A program made the position numbers and the translations under genes. A stretch of DNA of 64,000 bases from Schizochytrium sp. TIO01. Its lineage: Eukaryota; Sar; Bigyra; Thraustochytrida; Thraustochytriidae. The notes under the pieces are model-generated. The model was not told the DNA's origin and made no database searches. It saw only the letters and a list, made by a program, of their open reading frames with translations. Shown one piece after another: positions 9,983 to 21,301 of this stretch (positions are counted from its first letter, which is position 1; each line of letters opens with the position of its first letter). The stretch is taken from contig SMSO01000007.1 in assembly GCA_004764695.1 (NCBI GenBank), positions 1,619,270 to 1,683,269 on the forward strand, written 5' to 3'.

Positions 9983-11246
9983 CTATGGTGACTTTTGGTG
10001 GGGACGTTGGATCGATAGCCTCGCTTCTCTGGTTCCTTCTGAATTAAGCTCTATCAGGAAGAGGTCTTGACCATCGATGTTTCCATTAGTCTTCAGATGT
10101 CGCAGCGCGAATGCTTTCCTGCCATGGCTATGGTAAGCTCTTGGACTAAGATTAAATTGATTTAGAGAAGGAATCCACGGGGTGGAGTATCGAGCGAAGT
10201 TCCATCGTGACTCATTTGTTGCGCTCACTGATGCGCCAAAAACCACTTCATTTTTGCCGAGTCTCTGTGCATAGGCTCGGCATGCGTTCTGCATGAGCGC
10301 AAGCACAAGGCCCAGTGCAGAGACGATTGTAGCTCTTTGCTCACTCAGCACTGGGTGACTAATTGAATTTTCATCATTCTGTAAGGTGCTTTGACCTGTT
10401 TTTTTCATTTTATTAAATGTTGAACAGCGCCGAAGTACAAATTCTACCGTGTGAGTTATCTCAATCTTATCTAGCCTCCATGTAACGACCTAGCTTTTAA
10501 ATCTTCTCCAAAAAGCGTAACAATGATATAAAAGATGTTTTTCTCGGACTAATGGGGCCTATTAAACTTTACAACAAGAAATAGGAATTAAGAAGCAAGA
10601 AACTTACAGAGCAAATGAAGGTCATCAATAACAAGTGTGTGCACAGTTGCGTCGGAGACGTGCATGTTACCCAAATAAGTAATGAGATCTTCATGCGATT
10701 CAACATATTTGAAGACTACGCGCTTCATGAAATGCTCTACCTGGCTCTCGGGAAGAGAATCATTCACACGGATAGGGGGGTGACTGAGAAGCTTCTCCTT
10801 CTGACAAATAATCACAGCAACACCATCTTGAATTCGTCTTACTCGTTTCAGTGCCATCTAGCAGTTAAACGAAACACCATTGGTTATAATTACGAGTTAG
10901 TATATTCCCACATATATGACCTCTTGATCTAACTTACGTTGAACAGCAAGGATGTGCGACAGGATCCTTGCGCTCCTTGCAAGAGAAAACCTGACACATG
11001 TGAATCCCCTAAATTGTGATTTGTGTCATTTCGTCCATATGCAGAAGCTCGGCTATTTTCAAGATCCGAAACTTTTCGTGATAAACCTTCAAGGTCATAG
11101 ACCTTATCGCTCGACTCGTCCTTAGAAGAAAAGCTCAGACCAGACAAGCTCCGGGTCGAGCTCCGCTTTTGCAAAACTTGGTTATCCTCTAAAGGAAGAA
11201 AGAGCTCCTCCGCCAAAAGCTCTCCAGAGAACCTCTCGGCTGTCAT
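9983..11246 (-). CDS. SWSAP1-like RecA/RAD51-fold protein with degenerate Walker A (three exons)
   Basis: Three exons, 11246-10938, 10857-10608 and 10395-9983, join to 323 residues. Intron 1 (80 nt) is GTAAGT...CTAG in phase 0. Intron 2 (212 nt) is GTAAGT...AACAG in phase 1 and rebuilds a Cys codon across the junction. Exon 1 ends in a P-loop-like GAQGSCRTSLLFN (91-103); the usual G-K of GxxxxGK[T/S] is C-R. Exon 2 continues with a RecA-like strand (GVAVIICQKE) and a Walker B-like TLVIDDL (177-183). The order P-loop, xCQKxKLLSHPP strand, then LVIDDLHLL resembles SWSAP1, the RAD51 paralogue-like partner of the SWIM protein SWS1 in homologous recombination. Exon 3 has a second helical/strand half (ALGLVLALMQNAC). 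It lies head to head with MRE11. Another P-loop ATPase remnant is possible. Confidence 0.6.
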
Positions 11247-12549
11247 CTCTGCTCTTTACACGGCTTGTCGTCCTCACTCTGTTGACCAAAATGACCAAAC
11301 GAGTTTAACGGAGGACCAGTTGAGCAATCAATACACGTTCCGCCAGAAAAATTACCAAGATGACTAACGACCACTGCTGATACGTTCACAACTCTCGGTT
11401 TACCACCTAGACAAAGGTATATATGCTGCTTATTCTCACTTTGTTATTGCGCCACACCTCCTGTTCATGCTCAAAGTACCGTCAGCGAGACTGGGAGACA
11501 GGGAACTTGAAGGTATTATATATAAAGTTTGCTTTGGGGTGGATTTGACGAGAACCCAAAGCAAAGAAGAGACTGACTGTAGCAAAGAAACTTTAGATTG
11601 ACAGGATTAGCTAGCACACACTCGAGGTGTCTTGGTACCGCCACAGGCTCCTTCCTCCTATGGATACCTTCAAGTTAGCAGTGTGGTCGCTAGCACTGGT
11701 TATACAACCAAGACCATAGCTTTGCTCATTTACACGTACACGATTGTATGTTGATTGCCCTCTTGCCCACAGTGTGCTACTATTGTCAACTGGCGAACAT
11801 AAGTCATCAAACCGTGGCTTGTACTCTATTGCAGTCACGACAACAACATAGCGTTATCGGCACTCGCCTGCTAGAAGAGGTGCTACTGTTGGACTCTGCG
11901 TCAATTACAAAGCTATCATGATGTTGAGCAATACTTCAAGAGTCTATCACAGTTTTAGATATTCAAGTTATTCATGTTGATGCTCATAAAATTTGCACAA
12001 CCCAATTGTGAGGATTATGCGTTCCGCATATTTGCGGCTTCAAGTTGAAGCCACCATTCCTCTATCCTTGAATTATGGAAGGAAATGTATAGATTGAAAA
12101 AGAAATTAACTTCATCTACAATCTGCGACGTCCAAAGGAAATCTGCGTCATGCTGAGAGTTTCACATGCTAAACTTGCATGGCGATGCTGACGAATTTTC
12201 AAGAAATGGCTTCTGGAGAATTTTGGCGATTTTCTGTGCCTTGGGTTCTGATGGTCGTTAATTTTTTATTTATTTTAAAATCATGAAATAATTAGTTGAG
12301 AGCACTTCACACAAATTACCTGAACAGACTGCGAACGAACGAGACGTCCTTGTGCTCCCAACCACTTTTAGGCTCGGTCGCGCCGGTGGGTTTGACACGC
12401 CCTCGAGTTGTATCGGGGCGAAGCCTCGCTACTACCGGTACTGTGCTACGCACTTTGGAAGTGCGGAAGAGTAGAGGATCGATTTGACTATCCATCTCAA
12501 ATTACGTGCTTTGTTGGGCCTCTGAGGTTTTGCTTGCTTTGAGAGCATT
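11247..12549. promoter_or_regulatory. Shared upstream region of the SWSAP1-like gene and MRE11
   Basis: About 1.3 kb between two divergent recombination genes. No supported frame. A TATA-like ATTATATATAAAG lies near 11515-11527, but it is ~270 bases from the nearest ATG, so its use is uncertain. No tRNA or repeat seen. Confidence 0.4.
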
Positions 12550-15359
12550 ATGAGCGTCTCGAGTGACGATGAAAACTCAACGCGTGCCATAGAGCGACTG
12601 GAGAAAGAACCACCTGGTTCCGATGTTTTGCGTATTCTCGTAGCTACCGACAATCATTTGGGCCTGAATGAAAACGACCCTGTTCGTGGTGAGGTAAGTT
12701 CATTGTAGGAGGAAATCGATGATTAGGAGGCCAAGGATAATGCATTCGCAGATGCATCACAAAGCTTCATATTGCTACACTGTAGCTTTGATCGTGCTCG
12801 TTCGTAGGATTGAATTCAATGAGATGGGTCTTATCTACTGCGTTTTTTTGAAATGCGTTCCGCGTCTCATCAAAGTGATATCCTCTGGATTCATCTGCAC
12901 CTTGAGGCGGATTAATGACTAACACATACACTAAATCAAACTGCTGCATCTCAATTCGACTTGAACTGTATGAATTCAAAATAATTGAACTCAACGGGAT
13001 ATAATGGATATGAACGAACCACATCATATTGATTTCACAGGACTCGTTTCGTACCATGGATGAAATATTCAAGATTGGGCGGAAATGCCATGCTGACATG
13101 GTGATTCTCGGGGGCGATCTCTTTCATATTAATAAACCCACACGAAGCACAACGATCAAGACCCAAGAGTTGTTTCGGAAGCACACGAGAGGTCGGCGGC
13201 CGGTCGACTTAATCGTTCGAGGCCAACAATTTGGCCGCGATGGTAAGACTCCCGTGAATTTTGAGGATGAAAATTCGGCGGTGGATATGCCGATCTTTAT
13301 GATTCACGGTAACCATGATAACCCAACTCATGATGGGTGCAATGTGGTGGCACTTTCTCCCCTGGACATATTGCAGGCTGACGGACTTGTGAACTACTTC
13401 GGACGTGTTCAGAAAATGGATGATGCCGTCTTAGAGCCGGTTCTTATTGAGAAGGGGAACGCAAAGCTCCGGCTGTATGGTATGGGCTGGATTCGGGATG
13501 AACGAATGCATCAGATGTTTCATAATAACTGCGTATCCTTCAAACGACACATTCCGCGCGGAACTGAAGAAGGGTATAGCAGCAGAGAAAGCCAACAGCA
13601 TAATGAGGATGAGGTTGGACAAAATATTCATGATAAAGACTGGCTTAATGTTTTTCTGGTTCATCAAAACCGTGACTACAAGGGTCGTGGAGCTAAAAAT
13701 TGTTTCAATGATGAAATGATTCCTTCCTTTATGAACCTCGTGTTCTTTGGCCACGAACACGAGTGCCTGATCGAACCGCAGCAAAGTATCAGACATCCGG
13801 AGACCTTCCTTTCTCAACCAGGATCTTCCGTCGCAACCAGTCTGATTGAAGCAGAGGCACAACCAAAGAGTGTCGGGATACTTGAAGTCAAGACAGATCA
13901 TACTGGCACCGCGTCCTTTGAACTTACCCCTATCCGTTTGCGTACGGTACGTCCTTTCATCTTCGACGAAGTTGTCCTCGAAGAATTTCCAGAACTAAGT
14001 AAAAACGTTATGGAGGCAGACAAGATTGAAGCTATTAGCATGCTCTTGGCTGCTAAAATTGATGAAATGATTAGAACTGGGCGCGAAGAATACCATCGGC
14101 TCAATCCCAATGCAACATCTCGAGAGGTGAGGGAAACGCTTCCGCTTATTCGTCTTCGTGTAGAGCATACCCATTTTCCTGTGTTGAATCTCCAGCGTTT
14201 TGGCGAAAAATTCAAAGGAAAAGCTGCCAATCCAAACGATTTGGTTTATTTCTACAAACGGCGCAAAGTTCGGGAGAAGACTCAAAAGAATGAAGGCTCA
14301 GGAGAACTGAACGATGAAGACTTGGAATTGCCTGATGATGAGATCTCTGCTGGAACTCGTATTAATGCTCTTCTTGAGAACATCCTCAGTGGTGATAATA
14401 AACTCACTTTTATTCCCGACCGTGAGCTTCATTACAATATCCAGGAATTTGTCGACAAAGGAGAAACTAAGCTCCTTGAGCATTATTTAAATGATGTTCT
14501 CAAGTCTCACCAAGAGCAAGTCTTACGAGGTCGTCGTAAGAAGTCTAAGAAAACCGACGAAGATCAAGGAAAGGATGGCAATGATGATCATGACAACAAC
14601 GAAGACTACAGCAGTGACGATGACGGAGATAATGATGTTATGCCAGATGGAAATCATATCACCGAGGTTATTCGCAGAGATACGGAGCGTCGAAACAGGG
14701 AAGCCTCAGTCAACCTTAGCCGCTCGTTGCAAAGTTTTCAAGATACAACAGATGGAGCTACAGACAAAACGACGAAGAAAAGATCAGTCACATCTCGAAA
14801 CGGGACCGGCTCAAAGTCTAAGAGCACATCAAGGCCCAAGTCCAATCGCGACAGGGACAATGATAGCACAGCCTCAATGGATGACGACAGTGAGTACAAC
14901 GATGATAATGAAAGTATTAGTAAAGCCTTGTCTGGCAAAGCGAAGCGGAAAACTGCGTCTCGAGCAGCTTCAAAACGAAAATCTAAACTCGAAGATGACG
15001 CTATTGTGCTCGATAGTGACAATGATGATGGCGACAGTGATGATATTCGTTCGTCAGCTGCGCGCAAACCGGCACAAAAATATCGTCAGCAAAAACTAAC
15101 TCTGGAGAAGGCCAATACCAAGAAAGCTTCTTCTAGGGGCGGGAAGCAACAGGTCATTTCTGAGAGCAGCGATGATGAGAACGCTTCCTTTTCCACAAGT
15201 CGACAAAATCCCTCAAGCAAAACTACATCACGTACACCATCTAGGCAGCGGGCGGCTAAAAAGAGAATTGCCTACAAAGAAAGTGATGATGAAAGTGATG
15301 ATGAAAGCGATTATAGTGCGCCAAAGAAAGCTCCATCGAAGCGTCCGAAAAGAAAATAA
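12550..15359 (+). CDS. MRE11: MRE11 double-strand-break repair nuclease (two exons)
   Basis: Exon 1 is 12550-12693 and exon 2 is 13041-15359, split by a 347-nt phase-0 intron (GTAAGT...TTCACAG). The joined protein has 820 residues. Exon 1 supplies phosphodiesterase motif I (ILVATDNHLG, D34/H36) and ends DPVRGE; exon 2 continues DSFRTMDEIFKIG, as in eukaryotic MRE11. Motif II is GGDLFH (72-77), motif III GNHD (138-141), motif IV LVHQNRD (H256) and motif V FFGHEHE (H286, H288), followed by SQPGSSVATSL. All Mn2+-binding residues are present. The Mre11 DNA-binding cap follows (~300-460), with the LRVEHTHFPVLNLQRFG element. The last ~300 residues are low-complexity, acidic/basic and Ser-rich, usual for MRE11 tails. 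It acts in the nucleus with RAD50 and NBS1 in end resection and damage signalling. An ATG inside exon 2 would lose motif I, so the spliced start is preferred. Confidence 0.95.
12694..13040 (+). other. MRE11 intron
   Basis: Starts GTAAGT and ends TTTCACAG. Removing it joins VRGE to DSFR in frame, restoring a conserved MRE11 stretch right after metal-binding motif I. In-frame stops inside confirm it is not coding. Confidence 0.93.
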
Positions 15360-15629
15360 CTCTTCAAGAGCCTCGATTATAAGAGGGCTGATTTTTAATG
15401 ACAAATCATTTTTCAAAGGCTTAACATTTTGAGTTTCACAGATAGATGGCTTTAGTACCAAATATATTTGAAATTGGCATACGAAGAGGCTCATTTCTGG
15501 TCTTTTTAGGGAGGAGACCTCTACAATTTAATCACTTAATAGATCCGGGCGTTTTTCGAAGGCGAAAATGTGCGATTTATAAAAGTAAGGGTGTGTGTCA
15601 GTAAGTTTGGGATTGAATTTGAGGATATT

Positions 15630-18600
15630 TTACTTTTTGCCATGTCTTGCAAAAACCCGATCATTTGCGATTGGATCATACCTATCTTGCCTTGCTGACG
15701 ATGGCGATCGATGGGAGCGCTGCGATTTCCTAGCATGGGTTCTCGGCCGATTATCACTCTCAGCACTACTAGGACTTGGGCTTGCACGCCGTCGCCGGGG
15801 CGGGGATTTCCGCGAGCCTTTGCTCTTGTTATTTCGAGGCCGAAATGACCCATCAGAGGCATATGAGTCTGATTCTGACTCGGACTCCACTGTGCGCCAA
15901 CCCTTCCCACGCTTATCCTTCGGAGAGCAAGATGCGTCTGAAGTAGATGAATAATCTTTATCATGTGCACCCCCTCGACGATGGCGACCTGATCGGTGCT
16001 TACGAGGACTACGGCCACGTCTTTTGTCGAGCGGCAAGCTTCGATTGCGAGGGGATCCAGATCTTTTGGAGGATGAACTATGATGTCTTTTGGGGGAAGA
16101 TGTATTCTTGCTACGTCTCTGACGCCGCCGTGTTCCATGACTATGATCATCATCATCTTCATCGGTATGTTCACTACTTTCGTCCAGAAACGCGTCAGCA
16201 ATGATTGCTCTCAAAGCATTATCATCACGACTCAGAGCAAGTCCTGCATAACTCCACTGCTTTTGCCAATCTTGATCTGGTTCGTACAATGATGTTGAGG
16301 TTACATGAACATCGCCAGGTTGGTGCTGAAGGAAACGGTCTGCATGACTACGCAGGGTTGCAGCAAATTTAGCTTGTGCTCTAACCCTAGCTTTGGCTGT
16401 CTCAGCATGGTCCACGACTCGATGAACAGTAGATCCAGCATGATCATAGAATACTTCATCACTGTGTTGGGCTGCAAGCAAGTGAAGAGAGCTATTTGAA
16501 GTGAAACCTGCCTTTTCTCTAGAGAATTCATCGATTGCACTCTGTAATCCTAGGTATTCAGCTCTCTGTGTTTTGGTAGCACCATTCTGAAGCCAGCGAT
16601 TAACTTTCACATCGACGTTATGACTAGATGTGCGTGGGGACCCAGTAATAAGAGCTTTAGATGCAAGCATACACGACATTGAAGAAGCAGACGAAGGGCC
16701 TCCGAACCCATCGTGACCGCTTCCATTCACAGTAGTTCGCGTTTCATCCCCACTCTCAGAGCTTTTGAACCGTCGGTTGTGACGAGAATTCTCTCTTCTT
16801 AATCTGTCTTGCTCATGCATGAGATCTGAAGCTTCTCGCGCGGTAACAAGGTCCTGGCGCATGATCACCCATCTTAAAAAGTCATTGTAGTGGATGAGAT
16901 CATGATTGTCAAATTGAGCAAACTTGCTGCCTAACGCATAGACTTCAGCTTCGGTAAGAGGTAAGCCGAGTACGCGTGCACCCTCACGGAATTCTCGTCG
17001 GGTAATTCGTCCGTCTCCAGAGACGTCAAAGACCCTAAAAATATCATTGTAGTCAGTCCCATCAGCCTGAACTTCTTTCAGCCTCCGTAAAACACGTGCA
17101 GCTAATTGATCCATTTCAAGCTCAGAGAATCCTGCAAACCGGACAAAGGCACCGTAATTAACCTGGTCATTTGCTCGTGGGTCGAATTTAGCGAGAAGCA
17201 CCTTGCGTTCACTCTGGGAAAATTCAAGGCCAAGGCGCTGCAGTCCAGAGAAAAACTCTGTTTGGGTACAATAGCTACGCCCATGCGGATCAAAACAATC
17301 AAAGACAGCCTGCAAGTTCATTGAAGATCCACCTCCCTGCATAAGAGCAGCGGTTCGTATCGAATTTCGAATACTTGATTCTAGTCCTGAAAGGTCATGA
17401 TCCTGTATCGTTCCAGCCTCACCATGTGGCGCAACGAAGTCAAGAAATGCAACGTAGTCTATTCGAAGTGATCCTCTATTAGAAGAAGCAAAGCGTCGCA
17501 TTAAGTACTTCATCTCTGACTCCTGAAGACGAAGACCTAGTACTGAGAGGCAAGTTCTACGAAAATCAACGCGGGACACTAAACCTTTGTCGCGAGGGTC
17601 TATTCCCCTAAATACAGACCAAGCACTGATTCCCCGGGCAGCGGCTGCACGGAGTTGCTCTCGAATGGCGTGTGCAAGTGCCTCATCAGAATGCATCAGA
17701 GATTCAAACTTTATGTAATCAACCCGATCTCCATTAGCATCATGTACAGGCCCCTCTAACTCACTGGGACTGGGTTTACACAAAGCTGCTATGGAGCGTA
17801 AATCCTCCATTGCCACAACAAGGCCAAGTCTACGAACACCTGTAATGAATTGAGTGAATGACAACGTTCCCTCACCAGACCGATCAAGTTCTTCAAACGG
17901 CTTTCGAATACGCATAGCTTCACCTCGTGCTGTACTCAACTCCAGAACTTGTTGCTTGACTCTTTTAAGCGCATCCTGGGCATGAACTGCTGGATCTTTC
18001 CCGTTTGACAGCTTTCCATGTTGTTTCTTTGCGCGTTCACGACTATCAACACGTAAGAGTCGTAGAAGCTCACAATAGTCAATCTGACCTTGTGGAGTAT
18101 TTGGGGCCACAAGTCTCAAGCGGCGGTCTAAAAGATGCATCTCAGGTTCTGTTAAATTACATCCTAGGAGAGCGCACGCTTTCACAACCGCTTGCAGGGG
18201 TATGTAGTTCGATGAACCCTTCGTAAAAAGTTCAAATGCATCTGCTGGGCTCGTGTTACGCATTTTGGCGCGCCGAAAAGAATTTTCAAGGCGTAGTAGG
18301 ATCTCATCTGCACTGTCGATGATGCTTACTTGTTCCGGTCCTCCAGTTCGGCCTTCACCACGTTCCAGGATTTTAATAAGTAATTTCCAGCTGACTGACC
18401 CTGTTTTTTTGGAATCAAGAACCTCAAAGAGTACGTCTAAATGTTGGCGTTGCAGGTTATGAATGTGAGCTGCATTCAAAGCATCCTGCAAAGATGCAAA
18501 CGTCATACGTCCTGGTCGTGATGGGATATCTGCAAAGTCTTCCAGTAGTCCTGGGAAAGAAAACACGGTGTTCTGTTTTGCCGCGGCAGTCTTGGCGCGT

Positions 18601-20069
18601 CGAATTCCTTTGCGTAGCATAGTGAGCACATCGAAGAACTCTTCGCTGTAGTCTGCTTCATCAATGTCAGAGTCGAAAGAAGCGTCACTTTCAGCATCGG
18701 GTACTGTCGTAGGCGACAATGAACGTCGGCGCAATGGCGATGCTCGAGGAGCTTTTGCTTGACGAATACGTTCGAAGGGAACATAACGTTGATAGCTACC
18801 GTCATCAAATTTGATATCCACGGATTTACCACTCTTGTGGACACGTTCTATGACTGCGGGTAGCCAAGTAGTACCAGCAAGAAATTGAGCTTCTATAAGA
18901 TCGCCTGGTCGAGGATGTTGAGTTGCGTTCAAAGTGGGCTCGAAACTAGGAGTTTCTTCTTTTTCATAAAGGGATTTTCGCTGTGCTTGATTAGGGCTCA
19001 GGGCAAGAACTGCATTTTCAGCTTCGATCCTGTTCATGAATGCCTTGATACGTTTCAATGGGACTCGATTTGTGTTATGAGGATCGAAGCGTCTATAAAT
19101 AACACTCCATTCCCGACGAGAACACGAGACACCGAGGTCAAGCAATATGTTGCGTAATTGCTTTCGAGAAAATGTTAAGACTTGGTTGGGGTCTTCATCT
19201 GCTGGTGCAGTGAGTAGCGAGGTCCAACCATGTTTAGCTTGTTTTGCAAGAATCTGAGTTTTGATTCGTTCTAACAACTCGTCTTTCTTTTGACCCGCTT
19301 TACCACTTTGACTATGTTCGTCAGAAGAAGAATCATATTGTGAAGAGTGACTGTTGTGCGAGTCTTTCTCTTGGCTGCTATCTGAGCTTTGACCCGAGTC
19401 GCTATTCATATCACTACTACTGCTCGAAGAGTCAGCTTCTTCGTTTGAGTCAAGCAAGTCAGTCTCATCAAGATTCACTGTCTGCTGAAGATCCTCAAGC
19501 CTATCTGGAAGAAGTGCTCCAATACCGATTTTGAGACGCGCCTCACTATGCTCTCCCACGAGCGCGTAAATTGTCGAAGTCAAGCTAGTGCGTACGTTGG
19601 AGAGGCTTAGATGAGTGGTGGCTCGATGAAACCGCTTACTGTGCTGGGAGCGAGCAAACACTGCTACAGTCACATGTCCTGTGCGCCCCCATCGATCAAA
19701 AACTGCACACCAGCCCTTCCAATCAGCTTGAAGCGTTATGGGAGATATGGTTGTGCTCTTTTGACTTTTGTTGCTTGCTGCCGAGAGTGACCGCGGTCGG
19801 AAGAAAGAGAGTCGTGAGGGTGCTCTTGCACGCACAATAGTTGCCCAGATTACGGGAGTACGCAGAATCTCTCCGCTACACGAGATCTCAGCAAAGACAG
19901 CCCACCCACCATTTTCCTGTGAATGAGATCTAGTCCGTCTTTTCCTCGATGAGGACGAGCCCGACCTTACTCGTTGGGTCTCGTCGTGGACCTCTTGCTG
20001 ATTTTTCACAGTAACCGTAACATTCTCAAGCTTTACTGCGAGCTTGCGAGACTGCTGCGACACACTCAT
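15630..20069 (-). CDS. Large C2-like / Tudor-like / EF-hand repeat protein with RS-rich tail
   Basis: A single-exon 1,479-residue protein from the first in-frame ATG (20069). Residues ~8-185 look like a C2-type beta sandwich (AVKLENVTVTV, GWAVFAEISCSG, GHVTVAVFAR), followed by a Ser/Asp-rich linker. A Tudor/SH3-like module spans ~384-439 (RPGDLIEAQFLAG, DIKFDDGSYQRYVP). From ~280 to 350 and from ~480 to 1070 come repeated helix-loop-helix units of EF-hand type, mostly with degenerate loops. The clearest canonical loop is DVSGDGRITRRE (~1015-1026), with Asp/Ser/Asp and Glu in the coordinating places. The C-terminal ~200 residues are rich in Arg, Ser and His, like splicing or cytoskeletal low-complexity tails. 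A calcium-responsive scaffold is inferred; no enzymatic domain is seen. It converges on MRE11, with 270 bases between stops. Confidence 0.8.
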   Translation of the reverse strand: MSVSQQSRKLAVKLENVTVTVKNQQEVHDETQRVRSGSSSSRKRRTRSHSQENGGWAVFAEISCSGEILRTPVIWATIVRARAPSRLSFFRPRSLSAASNKSQKSTTISPITLQADWKGWCAVFDRWGRTGHVTVAVFARSQHSKRFHRATTHLSLSNVRTSLTSTIYALVGEHSEARLKIGIGALLPDRLEDLQQTVNLDETDLLDSNEEADSSSSSSDMNSDSGQSSDSSQEKDSHNSHSSQYDSSSDEHSQSGKAGQKKDELLERIKTQILAKQAKHGWTSLLTAPADEDPNQVLTFSRKQLRNILLDLGVSCSRREWSVIYRRFDPHNTNRVPLKRIKAFMNRIEAENAVLALSPNQAQRKSLYEKEETPSFEPTLNATQHPRPGDLIEAQFLAGTTWLPAVIERVHKSGKSVDIKFDDGSYQRYVPFERIRQAKAPRASPLRRRSLSPTTVPDAESDASFDSDIDEADYSEEFFDVLTMLRKGIRRAKTAAAKQNTVFSFPGLLEDFADIPSRPGRMTFASLQDALNAAHIHNLQRQHLDVLFEVLDSKKTGSVSWKLLIKILERGEGRTGGPEQVSIIDSADEILLRLENSFRRAKMRNTSPADAFELFTKGSSNYIPLQAVVKACALLGCNLTEPEMHLLDRRLRLVAPNTPQGQIDYCELLRLLRVDSRERAKKQHGKLSNGKDPAVHAQDALKRVKQQVLELSTARGEAMRIRKPFEELDRSGEGTLSFTQFITGVRRLGLVVAMEDLRSIAALCKPSPSELEGPVHDANGDRVDYIKFESLMHSDEALAHAIREQLRAAAARGISAWSVFRGIDPRDKGLVSRVDFRRTCLSVLGLRLQESEMKYLMRRFASSNRGSLRIDYVAFLDFVAPHGEAGTIQDHDLSGLESSIRNSIRTAALMQGGGSSMNLQAVFDCFDPHGRSYCTQTEFFSGLQRLGLEFSQSERKVLLAKFDPRANDQVNYGAFVRFAGFSELEMDQLAARVLRRLKEVQADGTDYNDIFRVFDVSGDGRITRREFREGARVLGLPLTEAEVYALGSKFAQFDNHDLIHYNDFLRWVIMRQDLVTAREASDLMHEQDRLRRENSRHNRRFKSSESGDETRTTVNGSGHDGFGGPSSASSMSCMLASKALITGSPRTSSHNVDVKVNRWLQNGATKTQRAEYLGLQSAIDEFSREKAGFTSNSSLHLLAAQHSDEVFYDHAGSTVHRVVDHAETAKARVRAQAKFAATLRSHADRFLQHQPGDVHVTSTSLYEPDQDWQKQWSYAGLALSRDDNALRAIIADAFLDESSEHTDEDDDDHSHGTRRRQRRSKNTSSPKRHHSSSSKRSGSPRNRSLPLDKRRGRSPRKHRSGRHRRGGAHDKDYSSTSDASCSPKDKRGKGWRTVESESESDSYASDGSFRPRNNKSKGSRKSPPRRRRASPSPSSAESDNRPRTHARKSQRSHRSPSSARQDRYDPIANDRVFARHGKK

Positions 20070-21301
20070 TATTGAGGCACACCTGCGCAGTATGCGGACA
20101 GCTACCCCGGCAACTGCGCGCCTGTGACCTCTACTGTGCTGCAACGCCCTTTCAGAGAGGCTTGGTTGTCTTTGTTTGTAGTGGGATTATTATGTCCCAG
20201 TGAGCGCATTTGCAGATTGGAAAGGTCCGTTGGGTAAAAAATAAATAAGAAATCCCAATATTGGCAAACATAATAATAGAAACTATTGCCAGACAGAACT
20301 AATTTTGAACTATACATGCGCCGCGATCTAATACTGTAAATCACGTATACCGTAGATCGCTGCAATGCAAGCTTCATTATACGCTCTCAAGGTAACAGTA
20401 TATTCCTTGAATTGGCATCACCGAGCAACAATTTTAAAGCTCAGAATGGGTTAGCAAACCTCAGGTTCACGCAGATGTTCAACATACGAAACAGTGCTCC
20501 TCTACATATAGTTAATACAATAGTTTTAGCATTCAGGGGATTACTAATGCAGGGATTGATATGGCTGGAATGCTTATTAGCCTGAAATCTAAGGAAACAA
20601 ACCCAACACAAATGAAGAACTCTGACTTTGGCAATAATAATTAATAATCACTACATTGGTTATCTCTCAAATGCGAACCATAAGTCCTTCTAACTTGAGC
20701 AGTTCCGATGAAGGACGAGCTTCATCAACCATAGGGGGGGGGGAATGATAAGCTGGGCTACGAAAACTATTACGCATACAAGAAACCAGCCACGGTCATT
20801 GCTGTCACAATACTCATGCATGATACAACTAGAGATCCAAAGTAAAAGTCAGCGATAATAATGCATCAGACTTACTTAAAATGCATCTTCAAGTTCCCCA
20901 TTCTAGTGTTATGTTTACATCTGATCAACGCACCGAAACTTATTGAGTAATCCAATCAAAGCAGAGCTCATGGCATATTGATTCACAAACTTGGAAGGGT
21001 GGTGAAAAAAAAACAAAAAACACCATCTCCAACTTGTGTAACAGCGCATAGGGAACATGTGCTTGCGCTCACTTGCAAACATCTCAAACCGGCATTGCAC
21101 GGCGAGAGCGATACGCCCCTTTTCTTCTCCAATGATCAGAGGGTTATACAATCCGGTGATCTCTTGAGTACTCAAATCAAGCGCAATCAAGTTGAGAACG
21201 TAGAATATGCATATATCTATAAAGAGAGAGATTTAGATATGTGTGTTTTACTAAAAAATCTAACTCAAATTGACGGAGAAGAACACGTTTTGGGGATCAT
21301 G
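20070..21301. other. Intergenic, no supported gene
   Basis: About 1.2 kb. It should contain the promoter of the EF-hand gene (right-hand side of its start) and the 3' flank of the next minus-strand gene. A run of ten G occurs at 20734-20743. Otherwise nothing recognised. Confidence 0.5.
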
